Assembly (NCBI GenBank): GCA_938084845.1
Contig: CALKEB010000034.1
Location: 1 to 64,000, forward strand
DNA length: 64,000 bases
Reading direction: 5' to 3'
Source: an uncultured Polaribacter sp.
GTDB taxonomy: Bacteria > Bacteroidota > Bacteroidia > Flavobacteriales > Flavobacteriaceae
Program-made: the position numbers and the translations under genes
Part shown: one piece after another, positions 15,639-24,326 of the stretch
How the letters are laid out: each line of letters starts with the position of its first letter
How positions within the stretch are numbered: the first letter of the stretch is position 1
Notes under the pieces: model-generated
What the model was told of the DNA's origin: nothing
Database searches by the model: none
Seen by the model: the letters and a program-made list of their open reading frames with translations, nothing else

Positions 15639-17081
15639 TTACGTTTTGGTTCTAGAATAGCTAAAAAGTCTTTTTTGCTTTATGGTTTCTGCAATACCTT
15701 CAGGAAGCATAGATTCCCATCCTTTTTCACCATTCATAATCATTTTAAGTACAGTTCTAGAAAAAATGTCTAAGATGTCTTTATCAAAATCATTGATGTC
15801 TAAGACCTTTCCATTGTTTTTAAAGTATTTATACAATTCTTTCATTCTAGGATGTACTTTTAAGTTTTCGCTAGTAATGTAGTCGTCATTTTCTTGGTCA
15901 TGATATGGATACATGTATACTTTTAAATCTCTGTAGAAAAGTTTACCAAATGCTTCTAAAATTCCACCACTAACATCTCTATAATATTTTTCATCAAAAA
16001 TTTGAATCATATTATGAACACCCATTGCTAGGGCCATTCTTTCTTTAGTGAATTCACTTAAATACTCTACGAGTTTAAAGTATTGTTGAAAACTGGTAAT
16101 CATTACATTTTGTCCAAGAGAACAAAGTAATTCTGCTCTATCTAAAAAGTCTCTTTCATTAATTTTACCTTCAGCAGATAAATTACTAAGTGTAATTTCA
16201 AAAATAATCTGTGTTTTACTTTCGTCTACTTTATTTTCTTGTAAGAACATTCTTTTTGACTGTTCAAACATATCCATATTAACTTTGGTAACAGGTCTAA
16301 AACTACCTCTTAATGCTAATATGTTCTTTTTATATAGAACTTGTGCAGGCAACAGGTTATTTCCATCAGGACCAAACATAACTGCATTTGTCATCCCGTT
16401 TTTTAGCAATTGTAAACTCATTAATCTATTGTCTACATACATAAAACGTGGACCAGAGAAATTTATCATATCAATTTCTAATTGATGGCTGCCTAAATTG
16501 TCGTAAAAAGACTTGATGAGCTCTTTAGGGTTGTCGTTTAAATAGAAAGCACCGTATATTAAGTTTACTCCAAGAACCCCTAAGGTCTCTTGCTGTAAAC
16601 GGGCATCTGTTTCTTTAAAACGCAAGTGTAAGACAATTTCGTTGTAATCTTCTAAGGGATCTAGTTGAAAACGGATACCTACCCAACCATGGCCTTTAAA
16701 CTTTCTTGCAAAATCAATTGTAGTTACTGTATTCGCATAACTAAAAAATAACTTATTCGGGTGTTTTTGCCTGCTAAGTCGATCTTCCATTAAATGAATT
16801 TCATGGCCTAACATTCTTTTTAAGCGAGATTCGGTAACATATCTGTTATCACTTTCAACCCCATAAATAGCATCAGAGAAATCTTTGTCATAAGCACTCA
16901 TTGCCTTTGCAATAGTACCTGAAGCAGCTCCAGATCTAAAGAAATTTCGTGCGGTTTCTTGTCCTGCACCAATTTCTGCGAAAGTTCCGTAAACATCTGA
17001 ATTTAGGTTAATTCTAAGTGCCTTACTTTTAGTAGTGGGAACGCTACTAATCTCTTGATCGCCTTTTAAAGAAATTGCCAT
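15639..17081 (-). CDS. Conserved cytosolic protein of unknown function
   Basis: The 480-residue protein begins after a short tail with KALRINLNSDVYGTFAEIGAGQETARNFFRSG, a signature I recognise from a widely conserved bacterial family that databases often label nicotinate-nucleotide adenylyltransferase or TonB-dependent receptor. It has no signal peptide or nucleotidyltransferase (HxGH) motif, so neither label is supported. The sequence is a mixed alpha/beta soluble protein. It has its own -7 box at 17106 and is divergent from the MBL-fold gene. The sigma operon follows after 55 bases. Confidence 0.85.
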   Translation of the reverse strand: MAISLKGDQEISSVPTTKSKALRINLNSDVYGTFAEIGAGQETARNFFRSGAASGTIAKAMSAYDKDFSDAIYGVESDNRYVTESRLKRMLGHEIHLMEDRLSRQKHPNKLFFSYANTVTTIDFARKFKGHGWVGIRFQLDPLEDYNEIVLHLRFKETDARLQQETLGVLGVNLIYGAFYLNDNPKELIKSFYDNLGSHQLEIDMINFSGPRFMYVDNRLMSLQLLKNGMTNAVMFGPDGNNLLPAQVLYKKNILALRGSFRPVTKVNMDMFEQSKRMFLQENKVDESKTQIIFEITLSNLSAEGKINERDFLDRAELLCSLGQNVMITSFQQYFKLVEYLSEFTKERMALAMGVHNMIQIFDEKYYRDVSGGILEAFGKLFYRDLKVYMYPYHDQENDDYITSENLKVHPRMKELYKYFKNNGKVLDINDFDKDILDIFSRTVLKMIMNGEKGWESMLPEGIAETIKQKRLFSYSRTKT

Positions 17082-17105
17082 ATAAATCTATCTTTTTTTG
17101 TTACA

Positions 17106-17113
17106 CAAATGTA
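17106..17113 (-). promoter_or_regulatory. TAnnTTTG -7 promoter box for the 480-residue protein
   Basis: Leftward TACATTTG, 24 bases before the ATG at 17081. Confidence 0.55.
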
Positions 17114-17146
17114 CTAAATAAGATAGCAATGAGTCAATTTTTATGT

Positions 17147-17154
17147 TAATTTTG
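17147..17154 (+). promoter_or_regulatory. TAnnTTTG -7 promoter box almost touching the MBL-fold gene
   Basis: TAATTTTG ends 6 bases before the ATG at 17161, so the transcript would start at or within a base or two of the start codon. Confidence 0.6.
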
Positions 17155-17160
17155 TAACTC

Positions 17161-17943
17161 ATGAAAAAAAATCAAAAACAACTAAATGTTACTTTTTTAG
17201 GGACAGGTACTTCTCAGGGAATTCCAATGATTGCCAGTAAAGATCCTGTTTGTTTATCAAAAGATTCAAAAGACAAACGTTTGCGATCTTCTGTGTTAAT
17301 TTCTTGGGATAACGTATCTTATGTGATTGATTGTGGTCCAGATTTTAGACAGCAAATGTTGCGCGAAGAAATTCCTTTAATACATGGTGTTTTATTTACG
17401 CATGAGCATTCAGATCACACTGCAGGCCTAGATGATTTAAGGCCTTATTGTTACAAAATTGGAGAAATGCCAATTTATGTAAACAAGCAAACTCTAGCTA
17501 GTTTAACACAAAGATTTGCATATATATTTAGCAAAGAAAATAAATATCCAGGTGCGCCTGGTGTACAGCCCCATCTTGTTGGTAAGGATTCTTTTCTCTT
17601 AAATGATGCATTAATTACACCTATTGAAGCTTTGCATGGTAAGTTGCCAATTACATCGTATCGAATTGAAGATTTTGCGTATTTAACTGATGTAAAATCA
17701 ATATCAGCGTTAGAGAAAGAAAAATTAAAGAATTTAGAGGTTTTAGTGGTGAATGCACTTCGAATAGAAGAGCATCCTACGCATTTTAATCTTCAAGAAG
17801 CTTTGGACTTTGTTTCCGAAATACAGCCTAAAAAAACATATTTCACTCATATTAGTCACAAATTAGGATTTCATGAAGAGGTTTCTAAAGCCTTGCCCAA
17901 CAATGTTTTTTTAGCTTTTGATGGCTTGAAAATAAAAATATAG
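17161..17943 (+). CDS. MBL-fold metallohydrolase (PhnP-like)
   Basis: The 260-residue protein starts with a GTGTSQGIPMI block typical of PhnP/lipoate-linked hydrolases. It carries the metal-binding THEHSDHTAGLDDLRPY motif near residue 80 and DCGPDFRQQM just before it. The late HISHKLGFHEE contains a further metal-binding His. Probable phosphodiesterase or related hydrolase; the substrate is unknown. Only the A-rich start MKKNQKQLNVTFLG fits the family. The promoter box suggests a leaderless mRNA. Confidence 0.9.
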   Translation: MKKNQKQLNVTFLGTGTSQGIPMIASKDPVCLSKDSKDKRLRSSVLISWDNVSYVIDCGPDFRQQMLREEIPLIHGVLFTHEHSDHTAGLDDLRPYCYKIGEMPIYVNKQTLASLTQRFAYIFSKENKYPGAPGVQPHLVGKDSFLLNDALITPIEALHGKLPITSYRIEDFAYLTDVKSISALEKEKLKNLEVLVVNALRIEEHPTHFNLQEALDFVSEIQPKKTYFTHISHKLGFHEEVSKALPNNVFLAFDGLKIKI

Positions 17944-18164
17944 TATTATTAGATATTAATATGCCAAATTTAAAAGGGGATGAACTTATAATGCGAAAAG
18001 AAGAAATGAAAAGGTCTAATGCAGATATTGCTTACCTGGCACTTACTGCAAACAATGCAAAAGAAGATGTTTCCATTTTTAAAAGCTTAGGGTTTTCTGG
18101 TGTAATACCTAAGCCCTTTAAAGCCAAACAATTTGTTTATATTATAAAAGAACACATTTTATAA
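17940..18164 (+). pseudogene. Remnant of a response-regulator receiver domain (C-terminal two thirds)
   Basis: In the frame that opens just before the end of the MBL gene I read IVLLDINMPNLKGDEL, then ALTANNAKEDV and GFSGVIPKPFKAKQF. These are strand 3 with the phospho-acceptor Asp (17952-17954), strand 4 with the Thr, and strand 5 with the conserved Lys-Pro of a receiver domain. The first roughly 50 residues, including the acidic metal-binding pair, are absent, and stops close the frame upstream. It probably derives from the end of a hybrid histidine kinase. An ATG exists at 17961 but would start after the active Asp. Confidence 0.75.
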
Positions 18165-18168
18165 AGAA

Positions 18169-18810
18169 TTAGAGTCTTTTTTCTATCCACTCTTTAAAAC
18201 TGTAGAAATTTTGAGGAGCTACACCATGACCAACATTATATTCAGAATACACAGACTCTAAATTTAAGGTGTCTAAAAATGATTTACTCTCTTTAGCCCA
18301 ATTTACAGGAATAACTTGGTCTACAATTCCGTGAGAAATGTAATAATCTGTTGTGTTACTTTCTGGAAGTTTTTCTGGAAGTAAATCTTTATTTACATAA
18401 CCACTTAAAGCAATTACATGATTTACTTTGTTAGGGTGTAAGAAACTAATTGAGTAGCTTAAAATTGCGCCTTGGCTAAAGCCTAAAAGAAATGTTTTTT
18501 CTTTGTTTGTGTTGTATTTATTTTTGATAGCATCAATAAATAGTGCAATTTTATCAATAGAGCTTTTAGCTTGAATTAAGTCAGAGAATTTACCCTGTGA
18601 GGCATCAAAATTTATTGCATACCAGGCGTAGCTTCCAAATCCCATATTATTTGGGGCTTGCGCACTTACAATTAATAATTCGTCTGGAAGTTCTTCTGCA
18701 AATGAAAATAAGTCTTCCTTGTTACTACCATATCCATGCAATAAAATTAATAAAGGTGGATTTTGAGATTTTACAACAGGAGGTCTAACAATATACTCTA
18801 GATTAGTCAT
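18169..18810 (-). CDS. Alpha/beta hydrolase, phospholipase/carboxylesterase family
   Basis: The 213-residue protein has the oxyanion-hole block LLHGYGSNKEDLF near residue 25, the nucleophile elbow LGFSQGAIL near residue 105, an Asp in SHGIVDQVIP near residue 160 and the catalytic His in YNVGHGVAPQN near residue 193. Length fits the YpfH/EstB type of cytosolic esterases. It is the last gene of the leftward cluster from 24166, 63 bases after the dihydroorotase-like gene. The substrate is unknown. Confidence 0.9.
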   Translation of the reverse strand: MTNLEYIVRPPVVKSQNPPLLILLHGYGSNKEDLFSFAEELPDELLIVSAQAPNNMGFGSYAWYAINFDASQGKFSDLIQAKSSIDKIALFIDAIKNKYNTNKEKTFLLGFSQGAILSYSISFLHPNKVNHVIALSGYVNKDLLPEKLPESNTTDYYISHGIVDQVIPVNWAKESKSFLDTLNLESVYSEYNVGHGVAPQNFYSFKEWIEKRL

Positions 18811-18873
18811 TAAGTTTCTTACTATTTTACCATTAATATTAATAGTAGTTATTTTTGCAATGTACTCAGTTTG

Positions 18874-20130
18874 TTATTTAAGAATCAATTTTTGATTTGC
18901 ATAAATACCATACACTTCTCCTTTGCATTTTGTATTGATAAATGGGCTGTTCTTAGAAGTAGATAGAAGGTGTTCATGACTAAATGTAAACTCTTTGTCT
19001 GGATTGAATAATGTAAGGTCAGCCTCACTATTTTCGTTAATTTGAGCACTTTTTACTCCAAATATTGCTCTTGGTTTTCGAGTAATGCTTTCTATAATTG
19101 TATCCAAATCTAAGGTGGTGTTTATTGAGGCGAAAAAACTTTCAAGACCTACTACACCGTCTTTAGCTTCACTAAATTCAACTTTTTTATGCTCAACATC
19201 AATAGGATTATGATCTGAAGTAATGATGTCTATCACCCCTGATGTTACGGCTTTTTGCAATGCTTTCACATCCTTCTTTGTTCGAAGGGGAGGAGTAGTT
19301 TTAAAGCGGCTATCAAATTCGTCTAATTCATCATCTGTTAGTAAAAGATGATGTGGCGTTACACTACAGGTAACTTGTAAACCTTTCTTTTTTGCCTCCT
19401 TTATTAATGTAGCAGATTTAGCTGAAGAAATGGTTGGAATGTGTAATTTACCTCCAGTATATTCTAAAAGAAATAGGTCTCTTGCAATTTGAATGTGTTC
19501 TGCTAAAGCAGGGATGCCTTTTAGACCTAATTTAGTGCTATTTATACCTTCGTTTGCAATACCTTCTCCTGAAATTGAGTTGTTTTTAGGGAAACTTAAG
19601 ATTAAACCATCAAAATTTTGAGCATACAGTAACGCAACTTTCATTAAGTTGTCATTAGAGATGGGCTTATTATAATCTGCAAATGCGATGGCTCCAGATT
19701 GTTTCATATCGTGCAGTTCTGCCAATTCTTTGCCTTCACTTTTTTGTGTTAATGCAGCAATAGGGTAAAGCTTTACTCCAGAGTATTTCGATTTATTTAT
19801 TACATATTCTACATCGGACTTTGAATCTATAATTGGATTTGTGTTTGCATTTAAGGCAATGGCAGTAAATCCACTTTTTGCAGCTACTGTTAAGCCATGA
19901 TGTAGCGTTTCTCTCTCTTCAAAACCTGGTTCTCCTAAAGAAACACTAGTATCGAACCAGCCACAAGAGACGTGAAGGTTTTCTAAGCGTATCACTTTAT
20001 CACCTTTTGTTTCAACAATGGAATCTGCTATTTTTTTAATGACGCCATCATGAATTAAAATATCTTTTACTTGGTGGTGGAAAGGGCTCGAAACATCTAT
20101 GATTCTTGCGTTTTTAAGAAGCGTACTCAT
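18874..20130 (-). CDS. Dihydroorotase-like protein lacking the metal-binding histidines
   Basis: The 418-residue protein follows the type I dihydroorotase/amidohydrolase layout: an N-terminal strand domain, TPHHLLLTDDEL, FKTTPPLRTKKDV, ITSDHNPIDVEHK and GVVGLESFFAS. In active enzymes the first block reads D-x-H-x-H; here it is D60-T-S-V-S, with both histidines replaced by serine. The LHIxHVST histidine block reads LHIPTISSAKS. The protein is therefore probably not a working metalloenzyme. Noncatalytic homologues are known to assemble with aspartate transcarbamoylase in other bacteria. Its start overlaps the BatA-like gene stop by 4 bases. Confidence 0.85.
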   Translation of the reverse strand: MSTLLKNARIIDVSSPFHHQVKDILIHDGVIKKIADSIVETKGDKVIRLENLHVSCGWFDTSVSLGEPGFEERETLHHGLTVAAKSGFTAIALNANTNPIIDSKSDVEYVINKSKYSGVKLYPIAALTQKSEGKELAELHDMKQSGAIAFADYNKPISNDNLMKVALLYAQNFDGLILSFPKNNSISGEGIANEGINSTKLGLKGIPALAEHIQIARDLFLLEYTGGKLHIPTISSAKSATLIKEAKKKGLQVTCSVTPHHLLLTDDELDEFDSRFKTTPPLRTKKDVKALQKAVTSGVIDIITSDHNPIDVEHKKVEFSEAKDGVVGLESFFASINTTLDLDTIIESITRKPRAIFGVKSAQINENSEADLTLFNPDKEFTFSHEHLLSTSKNSPFINTKCKGEVYGIYANQKLILK

Positions 20131-22076
20131 GGTTTATAGAATTTTAAAATCAAAATTTCTAAAAGCAAAGATACAATTGCCAAAGTTAAAAACCATTTCC
20201 ATAACCATTGAACTTCATTTTTTTTATCAATTTTGGTAAAAATATCTTTAATTGAGGCTTCATTTTTGACCATTTTTGCCTCATTTTTTATGGAATTAAA
20301 ATTTAAGAATTGTAGTTTACTTTCACTTTTAGGAGGATTAAAAGCTAGGGTTTGTAGGGTGTCTTTTTGGTGGACAACAGCATAAAAGCCTGCTTCTGTT
20401 GGGTAATCAAAGGTGTTTATAGAAACCTTATTTTGATAGCTTTGTTGAGGTGGTATTACTTTTAAATTGTTTCTTTGTAAAGATAAAACAGCTTCTCTGT
20501 GTAATTGTATAGGGATGTCTATTTTGTTTTCTTGGTCTAAGCGATAGTATAGTTTTGAGTATTCATAGCTTACTTTTCCAAAATTATAAAAAAGAGGCAC
20601 GATTAAAGGTGATTTTAAAAAGTTGCTATTCTCTCTAGATAAAGGACTTGAAAAAAGAAATACCTTTCCTTTAGCCGCTTTAATTTCGGTTACAAAAGGA
20701 AGTTTATTTTCATAGCTTAGAATTGCATTGTTATAATTTAATGCAATAGGGAAGTAGCTGTATGTAGTTGGATATTGAAAATTTTCTATTTTTTTAGTAA
20801 ACACATCTCTAAAGATTGGGTGGTTAAAATTTATAGAAGTGATTTTTAAGGTATCTTTTCTTTTTGCTTTTAAAGAGGTATTACTAATTTCTTTTAAAAG
20901 TGTGTTGTAAGTATTTAGTTTTGCTTTATTGCTTGGAATGATTACAATAGTACCTCCATTATTCGAAAAATTGACCAAACGTTTCACTAATGTGGTAGGA
21001 ATGGTTTCTAACTCATTTAATACAATTAAATCTTGTTTTAAAATACGGTTGTAATTTATAGTATTCACATTTGCATCAACCAAATCAAATTCATCTGCTG
21101 TGTAAATTTTAGTTAAGAACTTTGTATTGTTTCCAATGCACAAAACTTTAATTTTATCTTCTTTATGTAAGGAAAAGAAAAGGGTGTTGTCGAACTTAAA
21201 AGTATCGCTTAATGTTACGTTTACTTTACCTAAAAAGTTAGTTTGATTTTCTAAGGTAAATGTTACTTTTTTTGTGTTGTTTTTTTGAATTGAGAATGAT
21301 TGTTTGCTTAGTAGTTTATCTTGATTATATATTGCAATAGGAACATTATTTTGAGCCTCACCCTCATTTTTTATACTTACAATAACAGTGGTGTTTTTCG
21401 AATTTTTATTTTTTAGAAATACACTATCGATAGAGATATTATTTTTTTTAGAAGATTGAAGTTTAAATGCAGAAAAAGTAGGTGTTACATTTGTAAACAC
21501 ATTTTTACAAGTATTCTGAAAATCAGATATTAATATATTATAAGTTAAAGTTTTAGTTTTTGATTCTTTAAATTCTGAAATTTTTAATATTACGGACTCA
21601 ATTTCCTTTCTTTTACTTGTGTTTTTTAAATTTAGAAGCTCTTTTTTTAACGTAAGAAAGTCAATATTTTTATAAAAATCACGATTAGTTTGTAAAGAAA
21701 AAACGCCATTTTGTGGAGCGTATTTTACGATGTCTTGTGCTGCTATTTTTAATAAATTACCTCTATTTCCTTTTGTGTTTAAACTTAAAGAATTGTCTAA
21801 ATAGATGTAAAAATTTTGATTTTCATTGATTTCTTTTGAGCTAAGGTAAGGTTGTGAAAAAGAAAAAAGTATCGATAAAAAAACTAGTAATCTTGTGGCT
21901 AAAATAAGCCACTTTTTTAGGGTATTGCTTTTGCGACTTTGTGTTGATATTTTTTGCAATAAAGCAACGTTTGTAAATGGCGTTTCTACAAATTTTTGCA
22001 GTTGAAATAGATGAACTATTACAGGGATAATTAGTAAAAAAAGGAAGTATAAAACTTCTGGATTTTTAAATTGCAT
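20127..22076 (-). CDS. BatA-domain membrane protein
   Basis: The 649-residue protein opens with FKNPEVLYFLFLLIIPVIVHLFQL, the double-transmembrane BatA-type N-terminus (TIGR02226) found across Bacteroidota. A second helix (about 58-76) follows. A long periplasmic region contains a VWA-like start (FYIYLDNSLSLNTKG) and beta-rich segments, and a third helix closes the C-terminus (about 628-645). It sits upstream of and overlaps the dihydroorotase-like gene. Function is not established; an envelope-associated role is inferred. Confidence 0.87.
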   Translation of the reverse strand: MQFKNPEVLYFLFLLIIPVIVHLFQLQKFVETPFTNVALLQKISTQSRKSNTLKKWLILATRLLVFLSILFSFSQPYLSSKEINENQNFYIYLDNSLSLNTKGNRGNLLKIAAQDIVKYAPQNGVFSLQTNRDFYKNIDFLTLKKELLNLKNTSKRKEIESVILKISEFKESKTKTLTYNILISDFQNTCKNVFTNVTPTFSAFKLQSSKKNNISIDSVFLKNKNSKNTTVIVSIKNEGEAQNNVPIAIYNQDKLLSKQSFSIQKNNTKKVTFTLENQTNFLGKVNVTLSDTFKFDNTLFFSLHKEDKIKVLCIGNNTKFLTKIYTADEFDLVDANVNTINYNRILKQDLIVLNELETIPTTLVKRLVNFSNNGGTIVIIPSNKAKLNTYNTLLKEISNTSLKAKRKDTLKITSINFNHPIFRDVFTKKIENFQYPTTYSYFPIALNYNNAILSYENKLPFVTEIKAAKGKVFLFSSPLSRENSNFLKSPLIVPLFYNFGKVSYEYSKLYYRLDQENKIDIPIQLHREAVLSLQRNNLKVIPPQQSYQNKVSINTFDYPTEAGFYAVVHQKDTLQTLAFNPPKSESKLQFLNFNSIKNEAKMVKNEASIKDIFTKIDKKNEVQWLWKWFLTLAIVSLLLEILILKFYKP

Positions 22077-22157
22077 TTACATATTTTAAAGAAGTACTAC
22101 TATTTAGCTCTAAGTTATAAGATTTTAAATGATTTAAAAAAACTTGTTGATTTCTTA

Positions 22158-22922
22158 TTAAAACTTTTCGAACACACCCAATCCAAACAATGCAAAATCA
22201 TATTTAACGGGATCTTTATCATCTAATTTTCTTAAGCTAGTATCCAATTCACTCAATGCCTTCCAATCGTTTTGCTTTCTTTTAAGGAGTTTTAATTTTC
22301 GAGCAACGTTTCCAGAATGAACATCTAAAGGACAAGATAAATTAGCAGGGTTGTGGGTTTTCCATAATCCAAAATCTACACCTGTAGTATCATTTCTAAC
22401 CATCCATCTTAAAAACATATTAATACGTTTTGCAGCAGAGTTTTTTAAAGGGTCAGAAACATGTTTTAACGTTCTTTTTTCATGTGTTTCTTCAAAAAAC
22501 AATTGCTTAAAAGTATGGATTGCAGTTTGATAATTTTTACTATTGTCTCTTATTTTTAATGCGTTTTCTAATCCGTTGTGAGTGGTGTAAATGTGTTTTA
22601 AAGATTTTATAAATTGTTTAAAATCTATTCCATTAAATGTTCTATGTACAAAATTGTTTAATGAATTTAGGTCTTTTTCTTTATGGTTAAGAACAAATTC
22701 ATAAGGATCGTTATCTAGTAACTGCATCATTTTTGTTGCATTCTTAATAATCATCTTTCTATTTCCCCATGAAATGGTAGCCGACAAAAAAGCGGCTATT
22801 TCGATATCTTCTTTTCTAGAAAATAAATGAGGTATTTGAATGGGGTCAGAAGTTACAAATATAGGATTGTTATATTGTTCTACTTTTTCATCCAAGAATA
22901 GCTTAAGCTCTTTTTTATTCAT
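22158..22922 (-). CDS. TIGR02757-family protein of unknown function
   Basis: The 254-residue protein matches the family by its opening LKLFLDEKVEQYNNP, then PHLFSRKEDIEIAAFLSATISWGNRKMI, and the late RKLDDKDPVKYDFALFGLGV. HxxNPANLSCPLDVHSGNVAR resembles the end-of-hairpin region of HhH DNA glycosylases, so a nucleic acid role is sometimes suspected, but no function is established. It is 6 bases after the CPBP protease gene in the same operon. Confidence 0.9.
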   Translation of the reverse strand: MNKKELKLFLDEKVEQYNNPIFVTSDPIQIPHLFSRKEDIEIAAFLSATISWGNRKMIIKNATKMMQLLDNDPYEFVLNHKEKDLNSLNNFVHRTFNGIDFKQFIKSLKHIYTTHNGLENALKIRDNSKNYQTAIHTFKQLFFEETHEKRTLKHVSDPLKNSAAKRINMFLRWMVRNDTTGVDFGLWKTHNPANLSCPLDVHSGNVARKLKLLKRKQNDWKALSELDTSLRKLDDKDPVKYDFALFGLGVFEKF

Positions 22923-22928
22923 TAGAAA

Positions 22929-23474
22929 TTACATTGCTGCGAAAGAAATAAGCATTAGAATTCCATTGTAACTTCCATGTAATGCAATACTCCATAGTAG
23001 ACCGAATCGGACTCTTATAAATCCTAAAAATCCCCCTATACAGATTTGGGGTAATACTAATATTGGAGCTAATAGTAGTACTGAAGGGGTAATTTTAAAA
23101 TTTGTGATATGAACAAGACCAAATAAAATTGCAAATACATAAAAACCGATTTTAAACTGTTTTTTCTTTTTAAAGGCTGTTAGTGGTGCTCTAAAAATGA
23201 CCTCTTCAAATACAGGAGCAACAATAGTAGCAAAAACAAATACGATGGGTTTTGATAGTTTTTGCATCATCTCTTCCAATGCATGATCTTGCATATCAAT
23301 CAAACCAAGCTCTTGAATAATGGTAAAGATTGGCGAAATAATGAAAACGGTTAGCAAGCAAACTACAATTAATTGACCAAATATTTTGATTCTGTAGATA
23401 AAACTAGAGTTGTTGTCTTTTTCTAAAGTGGGGTTTTTAAAAAAGGCAATAAGTTCTTTTATAAGTGCTTTCAT
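22929..23474 (-). CDS. CPBP-family intramembrane glutamic endopeptidase
   Basis: The 181-residue integral membrane protein has about five helices. The active-site motif is APVFEEVIFR (E90, E91, R95), followed by FGLVHITNF with a conserved His near residue 127 and the ALHGSYN block near the C-terminus. This is the Abi/CAAX protease signature. It may process a membrane-anchored peptide or protein; no substrate is indicated by the neighbours. It lies 23 bases after the LolD-like ATPase gene. Confidence 0.9.
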   Translation of the reverse strand: MKALIKELIAFFKNPTLEKDNNSSFIYRIKIFGQLIVVCLLTVFIISPIFTIIQELGLIDMQDHALEEMMQKLSKPIVFVFATIVAPVFEEVIFRAPLTAFKKKKQFKIGFYVFAILFGLVHITNFKITPSVLLLAPILVLPQICIGGFLGFIRVRFGLLWSIALHGSYNGILMLISFAAM

Positions 23475-23497
23475 AACGAATTGTTTTGTTCTTGATT

Positions 23498-24166
23498 TTA
23501 AGAAATTTTACCATCTTTCATGGTTAATTTTCTATCTGCCATATTTGCAAGCTCCTCATTATGTGTAACTAAAACAAAAGTTTGCCCAAATTCATCCCTA
23601 AGCTTAAAAAAAAGTTCGTGTAAATTTTTAGCAGCAGCACTGTCTAAATTTCCACTGGGTTCATCTGCTAATATTATTGAAGGATTGTTAATTAAAGCTC
23701 TGGCTACAGCAACTCTTTGTTGCTCTCCACCAGACAATTGGCTTGGTTTGTGTTCTGTTCTATGACTTAGTCCTAAAAAAGAAAGTAACTCAGTCGCTTT
23801 TTTTTCAGCGTCTTTTTTATTTGTATTGGCTATAAATGCAGGAATACACACATTTTCTAATGCAGTAAATTCCGGTAGCAATTGATGAAATTGAAAAATA
23901 AAACCAATGTGTTTGTTTCTAAATTTAGAGAGCGCTTTGTCTGTTATTTTTTTTAAGGAAGTTTGGTTGATGTTTAATTCATAGTCTTTGTTTTTCTCAG
24001 GCTGATCTAAGGTACCTAAAATTTGTAAAAGCGTAGTTTTACCTGCACCTGAAGGTCCAACTATAGCTACTATTTCTCCTTTTTTTATGGTAAGATCTAA
24101 CCCTTTTAAAACAGCTACATCTCCATAATATTTATGAATATTTTTAATATCAATCACATGTTCCAT
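23498..24166 (-). CDS. ABC transporter ATP-binding protein, LolD type
   Basis: The 222-residue ATPase has Walker [10 protein letters not shown] (37-45), the [15 protein letters not shown] signature and Walker [11 protein letters not shown] with H-loop THNEEL. The [18 protein letters not shown] segment is characteristic of the MacB/LolD subfamily that powers lipoprotein release or efflux. No partner permease (LolC/E) is adjacent; it is the first gene of the leftward cluster. Chain length equals LolD. The exact substrate is inferred. Confidence 0.9.
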   Translation of the reverse strand: MEHVIDIKNIHKYYGDVAVLKGLDLTIKKGEIVAIVGPSGAGKTTLLQILGTLDQPEKNKDYELNINQTSLKKITDKALSKFRNKHIGFIFQFHQLLPEFTALENVCIPAFIANTNKKDAEKKATELLSFLGLSHRTEHKPSQLSGGEQQRVAVARALINNPSIILADEPSGNLDSAAAKNLHELFFKLRDEFGQTFVLVTHNEELANMADRKLTMKDGKIS

Positions 24167-24296
24167 AACGAATTACGAAAGTATGAAAAAACAGCTATAT
24201 TTTTAGGGAATCTATTTTTTATTTGAGGTAGTTATCTGGATTTTTAAAAAAATCTATTTTTTTTAAAAACGGTAGTAAATTTCTCTATTGAATTTG

Positions 24297-24304
24297 TATT
24301 TTTG
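24297..24304 (+). promoter_or_regulatory. TAnnTTTG -7 promoter box for sucC
   Basis: TATTTTTG lies 22 bases before the ATG at 24327 and downstream of the alternative start at 24288, which it rules out. Confidence 0.6.
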
Positions 24305-24326
24305 TCTCGTTTATAAAAGGATACAA

